64,000 nt of DNA, from contig NZ_JAMXKF010000009.1 in the NCBI RefSeq assembly GCF_024220585.1, positions 124,001-188,000 of the forward strand, read 5' to 3'. This DNA is from Dyadobacter diqingensis (GTDB lineage: Bacteria > Bacteroidota > Bacteroidia > Cytophagales > Spirosomataceae). Within the stretch, counting starts at the first letter, position 1. Each line of letters begins with the position of its first letter. The position numbers and the translations under genes are program-made. Shown one piece after another: positions 15,133 to 23,195 of this stretch. Below the pieces are notes generated by a model. That model searched no databases. It was not told where the DNA came from and was given only the letters and a program-made list of their open reading frames with translations.

Positions 15133-17706
15133 TTACAAGCTTTCTATTTTGGCATGGATTCCGTTTCCGGCCACCCTGTTTTTAACTGTACGGCCATTTG
15201 GAAACCGTACTTCCAGGTTGTGCCATAAATTGTCCGCATACGGGTTGATGTAGTACCAGGCGATCTTGCCGCCTTTGTGGATGGAATGAACGAAACCTCC
15301 TTTTCTTACATAGGCATCGATGATGTCATCTGCGTAAGTATTGGCCACTTTTATCCAGTCACCATCGTCGATCCGGAAAGTAAGGAAGTTTACGGAACCA
15401 TCTTCCGGTATTTGTCCCCAGGTATCCAGATACACTTGCAGGCCGAACCGGCAAAGATCAGCGCCGGCATTGTATCCATAGTATCCAGCTCCACGGCGAG
15501 CGTAAGGAAAATCAGGGCTTGCAATCCATTGCATGTATCTTTCTGCGTTCGGATCAGGATTGCGGTAACTTGATTTCATCTCACCCGATCCGTTTTGAAG
15601 CCAGTAGGTAGGCTCCGGAGTTAAGGGATTGAATATTCTGCCCTCATTTATTTTTGCACCGCCGCCCCACTGGACAAATACTTTACCGAAAACCTGCGAA
15701 AAGAAAACAGATGTTATGATCGTATTCGGATCAAGCGGTATTTTGGCCTGATTAAAATACTTGCCTTCGGGGTAAGAATTTTCAAAAAAATTGTTTGGCC
15801 GCCATTCATGCTCCGGAGCCAGGAAAACACCGCCGTCATAACCCATATGCTCAAAGAGCATCAGTTTAAAAGCAAGGTCAAGTGGCTGTTTTTGCTGAAT
15901 GTCCGGGGCATCCAGATAGACAGCTTCAACAATCAGGTTCGTGGTAGAAAGCGGTGCCCCCGGGCTGAAATTGGAGTAAGGCATTTCGTCGGGCAACAAA
16001 CGAAACAACCTTTTGGAGGTTTCCGCTGACACCTGACCCAAATGGTAACTAGGCGGCCAGAACTGGAAATAATTGAAACAGTTGAGCGATTTAATTCCCT
16101 TACTGTCAAATAACTTTCTTTGGTTACTTACAAAGCCCTCATTAAAGTCTTTTAGCCAGGTCTTACTTGGATCAATTGCGTGAGACTGCTCCATGGTTTC
16201 GCCAATGTGAAGCGCGTCCGGGTATTGGTGCAGATCAATCATCCGCTGGACTTCTTCCGGCGTTGGATGGTCGGAAGGTTTGCCGCCGAATATTGTTGTC
16301 GAAAGCGGCACGTCGCTGTAAGTTTTTCCTTGCAGCCTTAACTGAAACGCCAGTGTTTCGTCACCGTTCGGACGCGGGATTTCGTGATGCCGAACGTGCG
16401 TAATCCCCTTTTTGGTAACCTGATCGATTGACCAGTCACCACGGGAAAGAATAAAAAAGCGATCCTTAGGCAATCTTGCTTCCGGCGAAATATCTGCCCA
16501 TTGAGGCATCTGTAAACCCGGATTGAAATTTGCTGGAATATGATTGACAAAACCCGATTGCGAGCCGCCAAAGAAACCTGATTCAACACCGGCCGAAGCA
16601 TTGTAAACAAAACTCTGACCTGCATCGTTTTTATAATAGCCACCCGGAACGCTACCGTCCTGCCCTTGACCCGGCCACTCATTGATTGAGCTGATCCCTA
16701 CTTTTGATAAGAACTTGACAACCCGGAAACCGTTGTTCCGAGCCACAGCATAGTCTTTTAAAGGATTGGGTTGCAAGACAATATCGGCACCAACAATATA
16801 CCTGTACTGATAATTTTCGTGCAAGTCATTTGCCGTGTTATCAGTAATGAAGTCGATGTCGCCAACCGTTCTGCGGGTGATGGATATGTGATCCCGCATG
16901 CCCTTTGTGATCAGCTTGTAATCAGCTGCGCCGGGATCAGTTTCGATAGGGGGATCGACTTCACCCGTATCTTGATTTTTAATCGAGAATTCTTGGTTTC
17001 TTGGTTCAGCAGTACAGGATACCGGCGTAAGCTTGATTTTATAATTACCAGCCGGAATAACTTTACCGAAGGGAAAAAATAGCGTGTTAACGTCGGGATT
17101 GTAAGATATCGTTTTGATCGTCTCAGTTCCCTGAACAAGTGACAGTGTAAGCGTTTTTAAACCATCCGCGTCGAACTGGATAGTCGCAGCTTCATTTGTG
17201 AAGCCATTGATCTTGAATGTCGGCTGCTTTTTGCAATCTGCTGTGCTGGGCGGATCAACTCCACCGGCGATCGTGAAAATACGGGAGTTTGAACCCGAGC
17301 AGTTGATTCCTTCGATACTGAAAGTGTACGTGCCGTTTGGAAACTGGGTCGGGAAAATTACGGCAAAAGTATTTTTCGTAGGCTTTATGCTGTCGATGTA
17401 AACCTTTGCCCCTGTAACCATGTATTTCATGTTGAATACACTGTCCGCGTCGAATTGAACGTCGAAGCCTTTACTGGTCACATTTTTAATTTCAACGATA
17501 GTCGGGCCTTTTGCGCATTTTTTTAACGCGACAGGTGGTTTGACACCGTTTAAAATGGCGATTAAGCTATCGATCGTCTTTTGCTGCCGGTCGACTTTGG
17601 TGGTCAGCTTATCAAAGTCGGACTTTTTTGCGTAGTCTGACAGGTTGATTGTCTGAGCCTGGACTCCTGAATAAAGCATCAGGAGCAGTAAGAGCAACTT
17701 TTTCAT
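15133..17706 (-). CDS. Large secreted phage-encoded protein with two beta-sandwich repeats
   Basis: An 857-residue protein with a clear Sec signal peptide (MKKLLLLLLMLYSGVQAQ), a short helical segment (DKLTTKVDRQQKTIDSLIAIL), and two repeats of about 95 residues, each starting with a Cys-x-Lys motif and ending near VDPP (about 62-150 and 155-255). The remaining 580 residues form a large domain with many Trp, Tyr and His, including a stretch around PDALHIGETMEQSHAID that could be a TIM-barrel-like catalytic part. A cleaved signal on a gene in the virion/lysis run is unusual. Possible roles are a secreted glycan-active enzyme or a host-surface protein; I do not recognise the family. A duplicate of its last 30 codons lies just downstream. 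Confidence 0.7.
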   Translation of the reverse strand: MKKLLLLLLMLYSGVQAQTINLSDYAKKSDFDKLTTKVDRQQKTIDSLIAILNGVKPPVALKKCAKGPTIVEIKNVTSKGFDVQFDADSVFNMKYMVTGAKVYIDSIKPTKNTFAVIFPTQFPNGTYTFSIEGINCSGSNSRIFTIAGGVDPPSTADCKKQPTFKINGFTNEAATIQFDADGLKTLTLSLVQGTETIKTISYNPDVNTLFFPFGKVIPAGNYKIKLTPVSCTAEPRNQEFSIKNQDTGEVDPPIETDPGAADYKLITKGMRDHISITRRTVGDIDFITDNTANDLHENYQYRYIVGADIVLQPNPLKDYAVARNNGFRVVKFLSKVGISSINEWPGQGQDGSVPGGYYKNDAGQSFVYNASAGVESGFFGGSQSGFVNHIPANFNPGLQMPQWADISPEARLPKDRFFILSRGDWSIDQVTKKGITHVRHHEIPRPNGDETLAFQLRLQGKTYSDVPLSTTIFGGKPSDHPTPEEVQRMIDLHQYPDALHIGETMEQSHAIDPSKTWLKDFNEGFVSNQRKLFDSKGIKSLNCFNYFQFWPPSYHLGQVSAETSKRLFRLLPDEMPYSNFSPGAPLSTTNLIVEAVYLDAPDIQQKQPLDLAFKLMLFEHMGYDGGVFLAPEHEWRPNNFFENSYPEGKYFNQAKIPLDPNTIITSVFFSQVFGKVFVQWGGGAKINEGRIFNPLTPEPTYWLQNGSGEMKSSYRNPDPNAERYMQWIASPDFPYARRGAGYYGYNAGADLCRFGLQVYLDTWGQIPEDGSVNFLTFRIDDGDWIKVANTYADDIIDAYVRKGGFVHSIHKGGKIAWYYINPYADNLWHNLEVRFPNGRTVKNRVAGNGIHAKIESL

Positions 17707-17721
17707 TTGAGGATTGGGGGG

Positions 17722-18705
17722 TTAAATTAAAACGTGGGATTTGTAGGTAAAATCTTCGTCCTCCTGGTCCGGCTCGCTAAGATTGGCGAGGTAGTACTCA
17801 GGGAACTGGTCGGCAGTAGCATAGCTATCCATAAAGGTTTTCAGACGGCCTATATACAGCTGGGCATCCTGCCAAAGCTGTTGGCGCTGCGCATTTTTGT
17901 ATTTTGGGTCAGCCGGGTTTTCGTTGGATGTTCCGTCCCATTTACGGGTTTCACGAACACCGTTTTCGTCGATCTTGATCGGCAGATAAGGGTATGCTTC
18001 GTGTAGGGTAAGGTATGCCAGGGCCTCGCGGATTTTCTCGACCAACATCAGTTCCACCGGTGTCAGCTCTGCATCTTTGTCCATCCAGCGAACTTTGAGC
18101 CGGTCGAAGACTCCGGAGGTGATGGCGTCAGAGATATAAAGCTGCTCACCACGACGGATAAAGCGTTCGAGCTGGGCAAACAATCTGCGGTTTCTTCCAA
18201 CCAGGGCAATGTAGCTGGTCAGCTCGTCTGCCGATCTCAGAAAATACTGGTTTCTTCGCTTGTAGGATTCGGACGCCGTCCAGACATCTGGTTTCAGCTC
18301 TTCCAGCGTTTCCCAGAAAAATTCCCACATGATATCCTGCATCGTCAGGTTCGCCTCACGTGTGTCGACGTACTCCCATTTAGTGATGGCCGTTGTCTGG
18401 GACGGTATATTTTTAGCGGCTCCCAGATCACCAACGCGAATTTTAAGCTGTGGTAAAGCCAGATCATAAGCCGCCCAACTGATACAGCCCTGTGAGATTT
18501 CGAGTAGTTCCCGAAGATTTACCAGATCAAGATCAGGGTTTGGGTTGTTCAGATCGATCTCGTTAAGGAAGTCGTAAAGCTCCTTACCGACGATGTTTCT
18601 GAACTCGCGTTCAGCTGCTTTGATGAATGGCTCAACGGTATGGAAATTCATTTTGCTCTGGATACCCCCGAGCTGGGCTTTAAAAATTTCTGAATTGACA
18701 ATCAT
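17722..18705 (-). CDS. DUF6712 family phage protein
   Basis: A 327-residue soluble, helical protein directly after the portal-like gene; the two share one nucleotide. The opening MIVNSEIFKAQLGGIQ followed by FIKAAEREFRNIVGKELYDFL and the later LHEAYPYLPIKI are as I know DUF6712, a family of Bacteroidota phage and prophage proteins encoded beside the portal. A head-tail connector or virion-structural role is likely from position. It is not obviously a capsid protein. Confidence 0.72.
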   Translation of the reverse strand: MIVNSEIFKAQLGGIQSKMNFHTVEPFIKAAEREFRNIVGKELYDFLNEIDLNNPNPDLDLVNLRELLEISQGCISWAAYDLALPQLKIRVGDLGAAKNIPSQTTAITKWEYVDTREANLTMQDIMWEFFWETLEELKPDVWTASESYKRRNQYFLRSADELTSYIALVGRNRRLFAQLERFIRRGEQLYISDAITSGVFDRLKVRWMDKDAELTPVELMLVEKIREALAYLTLHEAYPYLPIKIDENGVRETRKWDGTSNENPADPKYKNAQRQQLWQDAQLYIGRLKTFMDSYATADQFPEYYLANLSEPDQEDEDFTYKSHVLI

Positions 18706-19976
18706 TACAGGGAGTGGTTTACAACAGCTTCGGAGCCGTTTGGATTTTTATCAAGGGTGGTTAATTGCACTTCCTTAAAGCCTGCAAAAACATCCTTGTA
18801 GCCCATCATGCGGATGGCGGTGTTGATGTCTTTCAGTACCGCGTGGCGGTGGATCGGGGTACGGAAATGCTGCTGATATTCGGCCATGACCCTGATCTGT
18901 GATCCTGAGTCATTGCCCGAGCCTGGGTTCACACCGGCAAGTGTTGGCAAGATACCGACCGAGTTGGCGATGTTCTGATCTGATTTTTTCCACACCTTGT
19001 CGTAGGCATCGTCAGACATTTCGTTTTTCAGCGGTTGCACGTCGACGTTATCCATCATCTTTCCGTCAGAGCCGCGCAGGTACTTGATCAGCATGGTTTT
19101 GTTGACATTCTTCTGACCGGCGAGCCAGCCGGAAAGATTGTCTGAAAACTTGCTCCACCGCGCTTTTGATTCCTTGCTGTCAACCGCGCGCATACCATCT
19201 TTATCAAAGTGATCCTGCGGCATACGGATCAGGTACTTGATGTTATACCCGTTCAGGATACCGTTTTTGTGAAAGGCGGTGATCAGGTTGGCCAGTTCGA
19301 TCGCTTCTTCCGCACACCACCAGGAGGCAAATGAATAATAAGGCTGTCCGGGTTGGTTGGTTTTGGAATGTGAAACCGTGACGGTTTGCTTAACATTGAA
19401 TTCGCGATCGAGGCGGTTGAAACCTTTGATTTTTTCGGTTTTGGTGAGCACCTGATGGTTGGCATAACCGAAATACGGGTTCACATGAAAATCACCGGCC
19501 TTGCCGATCCGTGTCTTGAAGGAGTCAAGAACCGAAAGATCAAACCAGTCTTCCATTGGATTGTATTTCCACTTTGTGAAAATGTTGGCATTGTCGACGC
19601 GCTGGTTGATGGCCGAGATGGTGTAATCTTGCAGGTCCGTTGACCAGCTCCAATCTTCGAGCCGGCTGTCAGTATATTCGACAAGCTGGCTTTTGCCTTC
19701 GATCATTTCCTTTTTGAAAAAACCGACACCGGAAGCGTAGATCATATCCCGGAGCGATTCGAGCAGGGATTGAACGGTGGTGTTTTTCTCGATCGCTTTG
19801 CGCATGACATTGGGCTGGTTGTCACCAGCGCCCCAACGGATATGCTCGAAAGCGTCATATTGTGACCAGGTGCTACCGCCAAAACTGGCGTCACGAGATC
19901 CGGTAAGTTGGAGGATAGCACCATTGTTGCCACCCTCGTTAAGCATAAAAAGGTTAGGGGAGAGTTGGGTTACCAT
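18705..19976 (-). CDS. Portal-like phage protein
   Basis: A 423-residue protein. The N-terminal region (NPNVMRKAIEKN-type, then SLLESLRDMIYASGVGFF) and the C-terminal NPGSGNDSGSQIRVMAEYQQHFRTPIHR are like phage portal proteins, which form the dodecameric DNA gate at one capsid vertex. It overlaps the next gene by one nucleotide and the previous gene by one. Usual portal neighbours (large terminase, capsid protease, major capsid protein) are not found around it, which is the reason for caution. Confidence 0.6.
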   Translation of the reverse strand: MVTQLSPNLFMLNEGGNNGAILQLTGSRDASFGGSTWSQYDAFEHIRWGAGDNQPNVMRKAIEKNTTVQSLLESLRDMIYASGVGFFKKEMIEGKSQLVEYTDSRLEDWSWSTDLQDYTISAINQRVDNANIFTKWKYNPMEDWFDLSVLDSFKTRIGKAGDFHVNPYFGYANHQVLTKTEKIKGFNRLDREFNVKQTVTVSHSKTNQPGQPYYSFASWWCAEEAIELANLITAFHKNGILNGYNIKYLIRMPQDHFDKDGMRAVDSKESKARWSKFSDNLSGWLAGQKNVNKTMLIKYLRGSDGKMMDNVDVQPLKNEMSDDAYDKVWKKSDQNIANSVGILPTLAGVNPGSGNDSGSQIRVMAEYQQHFRTPIHRHAVLKDINTAIRMMGYKDVFAGFKEVQLTTLDKNPNGSEAVVNHSL

Positions 19977-20296
19977 TATTTGAATTCGCCGTTGGTGTGG
20001 TCAATAACCATCCCATCTACTTCGATGAGATAGTCGATTTTTATTCTGAAATGATATTTTTTCGAATCAGGAGGTTCGTCCAGATTGATGAACTGGAACT
20101 CGTGGCCTAAATTGATATTGCCACGGAATTTGCCTGAGCCAGGGAGAAGGCTGAAACTTTTGCTCACACGTTTTTTACAGCCGATCGAGCCATCCTTTTT
20201 CCGGTATTTGATGGAATGGACACTCGGTCTGCCTCTGGCATCGTCCGAGCGGATCAATGCCATCGCTATTTTTCGTTTGATTATTTGTCTGGCCAC
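19976..20296 (-). CDS. Small phage protein upstream of the portal
   Basis: A 106-residue basic protein (MARQIIKRKIAMALIRSDDA start, several Arg/Lys-rich strands, ending IDHTNGEFK), sharing its last nucleotide with the start of the portal-like gene. No family recognised. It is the first gene of the structural operon as preserved here; upstream lies an AT-rich non-coding stretch and then plus-strand cargo, so its own promoter or an upstream gene may have been lost or displaced. Confidence 0.5.
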   Translation of the reverse strand: MARQIIKRKIAMALIRSDDARGRPSVHSIKYRKKDGSIGCKKRVSKSFSLLPGSGKFRGNINLGHEFQFINLDEPPDSKKYHFRIKIDYLIEVDGMVIDHTNGEFK

Positions 20297-20508
20297 ACTT
20301 CGCTGATTGTTTTTACGAAGTTGGATTTAGGTTGGTGGGGGAGAAAGGACGAAAAATGGGCTGTATATTTTTTAGAGAATGTATTCGTATATTCAGTTTC
20401 TGATAAACCTATCCATGAAATATGTCGATTATCATGTATTTGTTGTAAAAGCAGACATGGTTAATTTGAAATGGGATCCGGAGATAATATTTAAATTGTA
20501 TTCAACTG

Positions 20509-21375
20509 ATGAATTTTATAAAGGAATTAAAGCCAATGGATTGGATTTTGATTGGTGGTGCATTAGGTCTTCTGGCGAGCGGCGTGGTCTTATATGCGAC
20601 ATATTTAAATAATAGAAGTTCGTCATCAAAATCTTCAGCGATCTTAGACGGTGTCACGAAAGGTAAAGCCATAGGAGAAAACACCTATTCAGTTGTTACA
20701 AGTCTGGTGGAGGAAAATGATAAATTGAAAAAGGACATAGAAATTCAAAATGAAAAAATAAATAGACAGGCTGCTAAGATTGTAGAATTAGGAGAAACTA
20801 ATGTTGAATTAAGTCTTAGGCTATCTGATAAGGCCGTCGCTATCTATGATAATTTGACAGGAGGGAATAGCATGTGCTACCTTAATTTTTCGGTTAATGC
20901 AACAACACGATTGGCAGATGTATTTTTACTCCAATTAGGTAGTATTTCACTCCCAAAAATAAAGGTCAGAATTATTGATCATCAGGCTACCGAGATTTTT
21001 GCTTCTAAGGACTATCTTACAATTCGAGAAGGGGAGCATTTTCCTTTAACTAAGATACAATTAAAGGACGAAACTGCGCATTTTAGTATTTCTTTTTCTG
21101 CCGAAAATGGCACTTGGAGCCAACAAGTTATTATTAGGAGAGAGGGAACATCAAATTATTCTCAGAAATACTTTAGTACTTATAGCCGGTTATACAAAAT
21201 AGCCCAACCCTACATAGCCGAGACAAATTATAATTATAAACTCTTTGAAGAAAGGAAGGATGGTTATATCCGATCTCAACCCACAGCCGGCTACAAGCCA
21301 GAATTGTGGCCAGATTGGAAGGATTATATTTATCATTGTACTCCAACCGGTTATTTAATAGCTCACATCGAATAG
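20509..21375 (+). CDS. Membrane-anchored coiled-coil protein, prophage cargo
   Basis: A 288-residue protein on the plus strand, against the phage genes. Residues 10-32 form a membrane segment (MDWILIGGALGLLASGVVLY), residues about 60-100 a coiled coil (VEENDKLKKDIEIQNEKINR), and the rest a soluble beta-rich domain. No family recognised. Its DNA is AT-rich compared with the virion genes. It ends in a strong terminator. Type II-like single anchor plus cytoplasmic or periplasmic domain would suit an exclusion or sensing protein, but this is only a suggestion. An alternative start at the second ATG (20536) is equally possible. Confidence 0.6.
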   Translation: MNFIKELKPMDWILIGGALGLLASGVVLYATYLNNRSSSSKSSAILDGVTKGKAIGENTYSVVTSLVEENDKLKKDIEIQNEKINRQAAKIVELGETNVELSLRLSDKAVAIYDNLTGGNSMCYLNFSVNATTRLADVFLLQLGSISLPKIKVRIIDHQATEIFASKDYLTIREGEHFPLTKIQLKDETAHFSISFSAENGTWSQQVIIRREGTSNYSQKYFSTYSRLYKIAQPYIAETNYNYKLFEERKDGYIRSQPTAGYKPELWPDWKDYIYHCTPTGYLIAHIE

Positions 21376-21412
21376 CACCAAGCATATATTTTAGCCTCAA
21401 ATTGTAAAGCAT

Positions 21413-21448
21413 AAAAAGACCCGATCAGTGCTTCTGGTCGGGTCTTTT
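21413..21448. terminator. Bidirectional terminator between convergent cargo genes
   Basis: An 11-bp stem with one G-T type mismatch (GACCCGATCAG and CTGGTCGGGTC, 21418-21444) is flanked by A-run on the left and T-run on the right. It lies between the plus gene ending at 21375 and the minus gene ending at 21468, so it can stop both. Confidence 0.85.
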
Positions 21449-21467
21449 GCCATGACAAATCGTTAAG

Positions 21468-21731
21468 TTAACTTTTTTTTACTGGATTAGTCTTTAAAAA
21501 GTAAATGGTTTGTTTTAAATCAGCTGTGGAAGACTTGTTATTTGCATGTTGAAAGATTGCAAGAGGTTGATAGTTATTTTCTCCGATTTTATTCATCGCA
21601 GTGTCGACTAAGATCTTTACATCAGTGGTTAAATCGCCGGCCTTGCTTGGTATTGACGAACCTATAGTGTTACCAATAAAAATTTGGGCTTCATCAATAA
21701 GCTCATCGGCTTCTAGCTTGTTCATAAACAA
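21468..21731 (-). CDS. Small helical protein, cargo block
   Basis: An 87-residue acidic, helical protein (MFMNKLEADELIDEAQIF start) without signal or membrane segment. It lies 15 nt after the 121-residue gene and probably shares its transcript. No family recognised. It may also start at the second ATG (MNKLEADEL). Confidence 0.5.
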   Translation of the reverse strand: MFMNKLEADELIDEAQIFIGNTIGSSIPSKAGDLTTDVKILVDTAMNKIGENNYQPLAIFQHANNKSSTADLKQTIYFLKTNPVKKS

Positions 21732-21746
21732 TTGGGAAAGTAATGA

Positions 21747-22112
21747 TTAACTATTTTGTAATTGTTCATTTGTTTTACGTAACTGTTTTACAGATGTTGC
21801 TGTTACATTAAAATAGCAATTAATTCTGTCACGTTTAAAAACGAACCCTTCACCGATCATTGCTACAATAAATTCTCCATTGGTCATGTATTCTCCAATA
21901 ACCTTTTCCATATCATGTTTCAGTCCATAACTGCTGTTGTCTTTTTGAATGGTCTTCATTTTGACATAAGATTGTGCAATAACCTTTCGAGCAGCATTTA
22001 TTCGGTTAACTTGAAAATCATTTTTTGGTTCGTAATGCCCACCAGATTCAAAGCCATTGATGTCTAAATCTTCAGGGACTAATACTCCCGCTACTTCTTT
22101 CGTCTTTTCCAT
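21747..22112 (-). CDS. Small protein of unknown function, cargo block
   Basis: A 121-residue soluble protein. The middle (ARKVIAQSYVKMKTIQKDN) and the end (SVKQLRKTNEQLQNS) are helical; the part between holds short strands (FIVAMIGEGFVFKRDRINCYF). No family recognised. It precedes the 87-residue gene by 15 nt. About 115 nt without a gene separates it from the next gene upstream. Confidence 0.5.
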   Translation of the reverse strand: MEKTKEVAGVLVPEDLDINGFESGGHYEPKNDFQVNRINAARKVIAQSYVKMKTIQKDNSSYGLKHDMEKVIGEYMTNGEFIVAMIGEGFVFKRDRINCYFNVTATSVKQLRKTNEQLQNS

Positions 22113-22228
22113 TAATTCTACTTTGAGGGTTAAAAAAATACTTTAAAACTCTTAAGAGGTATGTTACCGTAATCTACTTTCGAAATAGCAACCTTTAGTA
22201 AACGACTTTGTTCGACTAAATATAGGTA

Positions 22229-22489
22229 TCATTTTTTATCCGTTTTGATAAAGCCCGCCGCATAAAGGGCTTGCATGATAACACTGATCAAGAGCACTTT
22301 TTTTAATACTTCGTGGAAGAAATCGCCATCAGGCTGCCGGTCATAATACACCATTGCCAGGTATAGCATGATATTTGCTCCAACCCACAGGATTGATATT
22401 AACGGGTACTTCGAGAATTTCCAGATTCGGTTCATGAAAGCAAAAATAATGATAAAAACCGCCACGATTTTGTGTGCGGTTTTTATCAT
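22229..22489 (-). CDS. Small membrane protein, cargo block
   Basis: From the ATG at 22487-22489 an 86-residue protein with three hydrophobic segments (IVAVFIIIFAFMNRIW, LISILWVGANIMLYLAMVYY, VLKKVLLISVIMQALYAAGF). The frame is open to 22522 (11 more residues, also hydrophobic), so the start is undecided. A perfect 15-bp inverted repeat (22448-22490) covers the start codon at 22489. Size and topology recall small holins, but it lies away from the lysis genes and no family is recognised. Confidence 0.5.
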   Translation of the reverse strand: MIKTAHKIVAVFIIIFAFMNRIWKFSKYPLISILWVGANIMLYLAMVYYDRQPDGDFFHEVLKKVLLISVIMQALYAAGFIKTDKK

Positions 22490-22538
22490 TTTAAGCAATA
22501 CCGAAAAAATTGAAAGAAACACCTTCTGAGATAGGTAG

Positions 22539-23195
22539 TTAAATCACTCCATGAATATTCGTTCCAAATATCACCTGAAACAAGTCAATATTTTGGTAGT
22601 AACCACCTTCTGTTTGTATTGAATCGACCTTGCACTCGGCATATATATTATCAAAAACTTTAAAATCTGGAAAGTGTTGGACAATAATTGCAATTAAATC
22701 AGGTGCGCAGTCGGCATGCAATTGGTTCAACGGGAAATAAGACAAATCTTTAACAAAAGTTAATGGTGACGTATTTAACATTGAAGTTTTTCTCGCAGGG
22801 CTTATTGGGTTTTGGTTAACCTCAGTTTTCGAACTATCCGCATAATAAAGGCCAATTTGATTCCCTATTAAACTTACATGAAAAATAATTCCTACAAGTT
22901 CGCTGTCACCCATCTCCGATTTGATGCGAAGAATCGCTTTGAATCCATCATTTGAGTCGTAGAACATGTCTCTTATCGGTCCAAATTTCCATCGAAAAGT
23001 TTCAAGCTCTTTAATCAAGTAATTCCATGTAGGGTGCAGATTTTCTTTTAACTCCCAGGATTTGACAAGTTCGGGCTTCAATTCATTTTTAAATTGTTCC
23101 AAACTGAAGTCCTGATCTTTCATGGCTTGATCTTTGAAATATTTGGAAATAATTTCCAAATATTCAAATGGGATATTATTGGCAGTTTGGGGCAT
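22539..23195 (-). CDS. Unknown protein paired with the cargo lipoprotein
   Basis: A 218-residue soluble, acidic protein (start MPQTANNIPFEYLEIISKYF) with no signal peptide and no recognised family. It starts 20 nt inside the end of the lipoprotein gene, so the two are translated from one mRNA. A large exported protein followed by an overlapping small cytoplasmic protein can be an effector and immunity pair, but nothing in the sequence proves this. Confidence 0.55.
   Translation of the reverse strand: MPQTANNIPFEYLEIISKYFKDQAMKDQDFSLEQFKNELKPELVKSWELKENLHPTWNYLIKELETFRWKFGPIRDMFYDSNDGFKAILRIKSEMGDSELVGIIFHVSLIGNQIGLYYADSSKTEVNQNPISPARKTSMLNTSPLTFVKDLSYFPLNQLHADCAPDLIAIIVQHFPDFKVFDNIYAECKVDSIQTEGGYYQNIDLFQVIFGTNIHGVI

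Noticed and set aside
16338..16682. A 114-codon same-strand frame inside the 857-residue gene
   Set aside because: Starts and ends at random with respect to domains, and its sequence has no regular features; not comparable to the overprinted frame in the methylase gene.
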